A DNA stretch of 5,445 nucleotides, taken from Gammaproteobacteria bacterium. Its GTDB lineage: Bacteria; Pseudomonadota; Gammaproteobacteria; Pseudomonadales; Litorivicinaceae. The notes below the pieces were generated by a model. It was not told the DNA's origin. It did no database searches and saw only the letters and a program-made list of their open reading frames with translations. A program made the position numbers and the translations under genes. The DNA is taken from assembly GCA_002717305.1 (NCBI GenBank), contig PBDH01000004.1, positions 16,020-21,464 on the forward strand, given 5' to 3'. Of the stretch, positions 5,161 through 5,445 are shown one piece after another; position 1 is the stretch's first letter; each line of letters begins with the position of its first letter.

Positions 5161-5445
5161 TGGTTCGTGCGCTACTGACGCTGATAATAGGCGGATATAG
5201 TGTATCCATCAGTGCGAGCGGGGGTTATGTTACCGTTGAGCAGTTCCTGCGTGAATGTGGTCAAGCTAAGGACCCGTGTATAGCTTTTGTGATGGGAGTT
5301 GTTGAAGGAGCCCGTCACCAGACGCGGGAGAGACTGAAGGCTCAGCCTTACGCTTTTGTTGTTCATGGCGAGCCGGTCTGCTTACCATCAGATTGGAACA
5401 GTCAGAATCTTACAAGCGTGGTTCTGGGTATCCTAGAGAGTCAGC
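5160..5445 (+). CDS. Small secreted Rap1a/Tai-like protein (5' part, runs off window)
   Basis: Reading from the ATG at 5160, which shares one base with the cytochrome c stop (TGATG), gives 95 open codons to the window edge. Residues 1-19 form a signal peptide (LLTLIIGGYSVSISA). The mature part has TVEQFLREC (25-33), a second Cys at 40, a helix IAFVMGVVEGARH (41-53), then a PVCLP motif (72-76) with the third Cys at 74, and LTSVVLGILES (84-94). This pattern of a leading Cys, CxxFVxGxxxG, a CLP motif and a final helix resembles the Rap1a/Tai domain, first described as immunity proteins against type VI amidase effectors but also widespread in periplasmic proteins with no such link. No effector is seen nearby. 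The one-base overlap implies coupled translation with the cytochrome. Coding status is good; family is moderate; function is unknown. Confidence 0.7.
   Translation, partial: MVRALLTLIIGGYSVSISASGGYVTVEQFLRECGQAKDPCIAFVMGVVEGARHQTRERLKAQPYAFVVHGEPVCLPSDWNSQNLTSVVLGILESQ

Noticed and set aside
5172..5366. Minus-strand frame of 64 codons at the right end
   Set aside because: Antisense to the Rap1a/Tai-like frame, which has a signal peptide and is coupled to the cytochrome gene.
1..5445. CRISPR array, transfer RNA, ribosomal RNA or insertion sequence
   Set aside because: No regularly spaced repeats, no cloverleaf-like sequence, and no transposase frame or paired terminal inverted repeats were seen.

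Overview
The window looks like a piece of a PQQ (pyrroloquinoline quinone) gene neighbourhood from a Gram-negative bacterium, probably a member of the Pseudomonadota (a gammaproteobacterium is a guess). The reasons are a PqqA precursor peptide followed by PqqB, several Sec-type signal peptides on periplasmic proteins, a class I c-type cytochrome, and a roughly balanced base composition. Three of the seven genes appear to start at TTG or GTG.

Left part, minus strand (read from 3190 down to 1): a secreted YVTN-type beta-propeller protein overlaps by 4 bases an ABC-type periplasmic binding protein of the family found with PQQ-dependent alcohol dehydrogenase systems. A gap of about 200 bases follows, with a TTGACA box and a palindrome. 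Then come pqqA (29 codons), a strong GC hairpin, and the first 219 codons of pqqB, which runs off the window edge.

Middle: a gene-free stretch of 344 bases (3191-3534) separates the leftward genes from a rightward set. It contains a 19-base palindrome, an 11-base direct repeat and a perfect TATAAT box, so it is probably a shared divergent regulatory region.

Right part, plus strand: a secreted soluble-type PQQ dehydrogenase of the glucose/sorbosone dehydrogenase family, a very clear rho-independent terminator, a small mono-heme cytochrome c, and, overlapping it by one base, the start of a small secreted Rap1a/Tai-like protein that runs off the right edge.

Taken together, pqqA and pqqB would help make the cofactor, the dehydrogenase would use it to oxidise an unknown sugar, aldehyde or alcohol in the periplasm, and the cytochrome could take the electrons. 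The beta-propeller and binding-protein pair is a known but functionally obscure companion of PQQ systems. The most unusual points are a PqqB whose second and third zinc-knuckle cysteines and its Asp-His motif are altered, and a strong terminator placed directly before the cytochrome gene.
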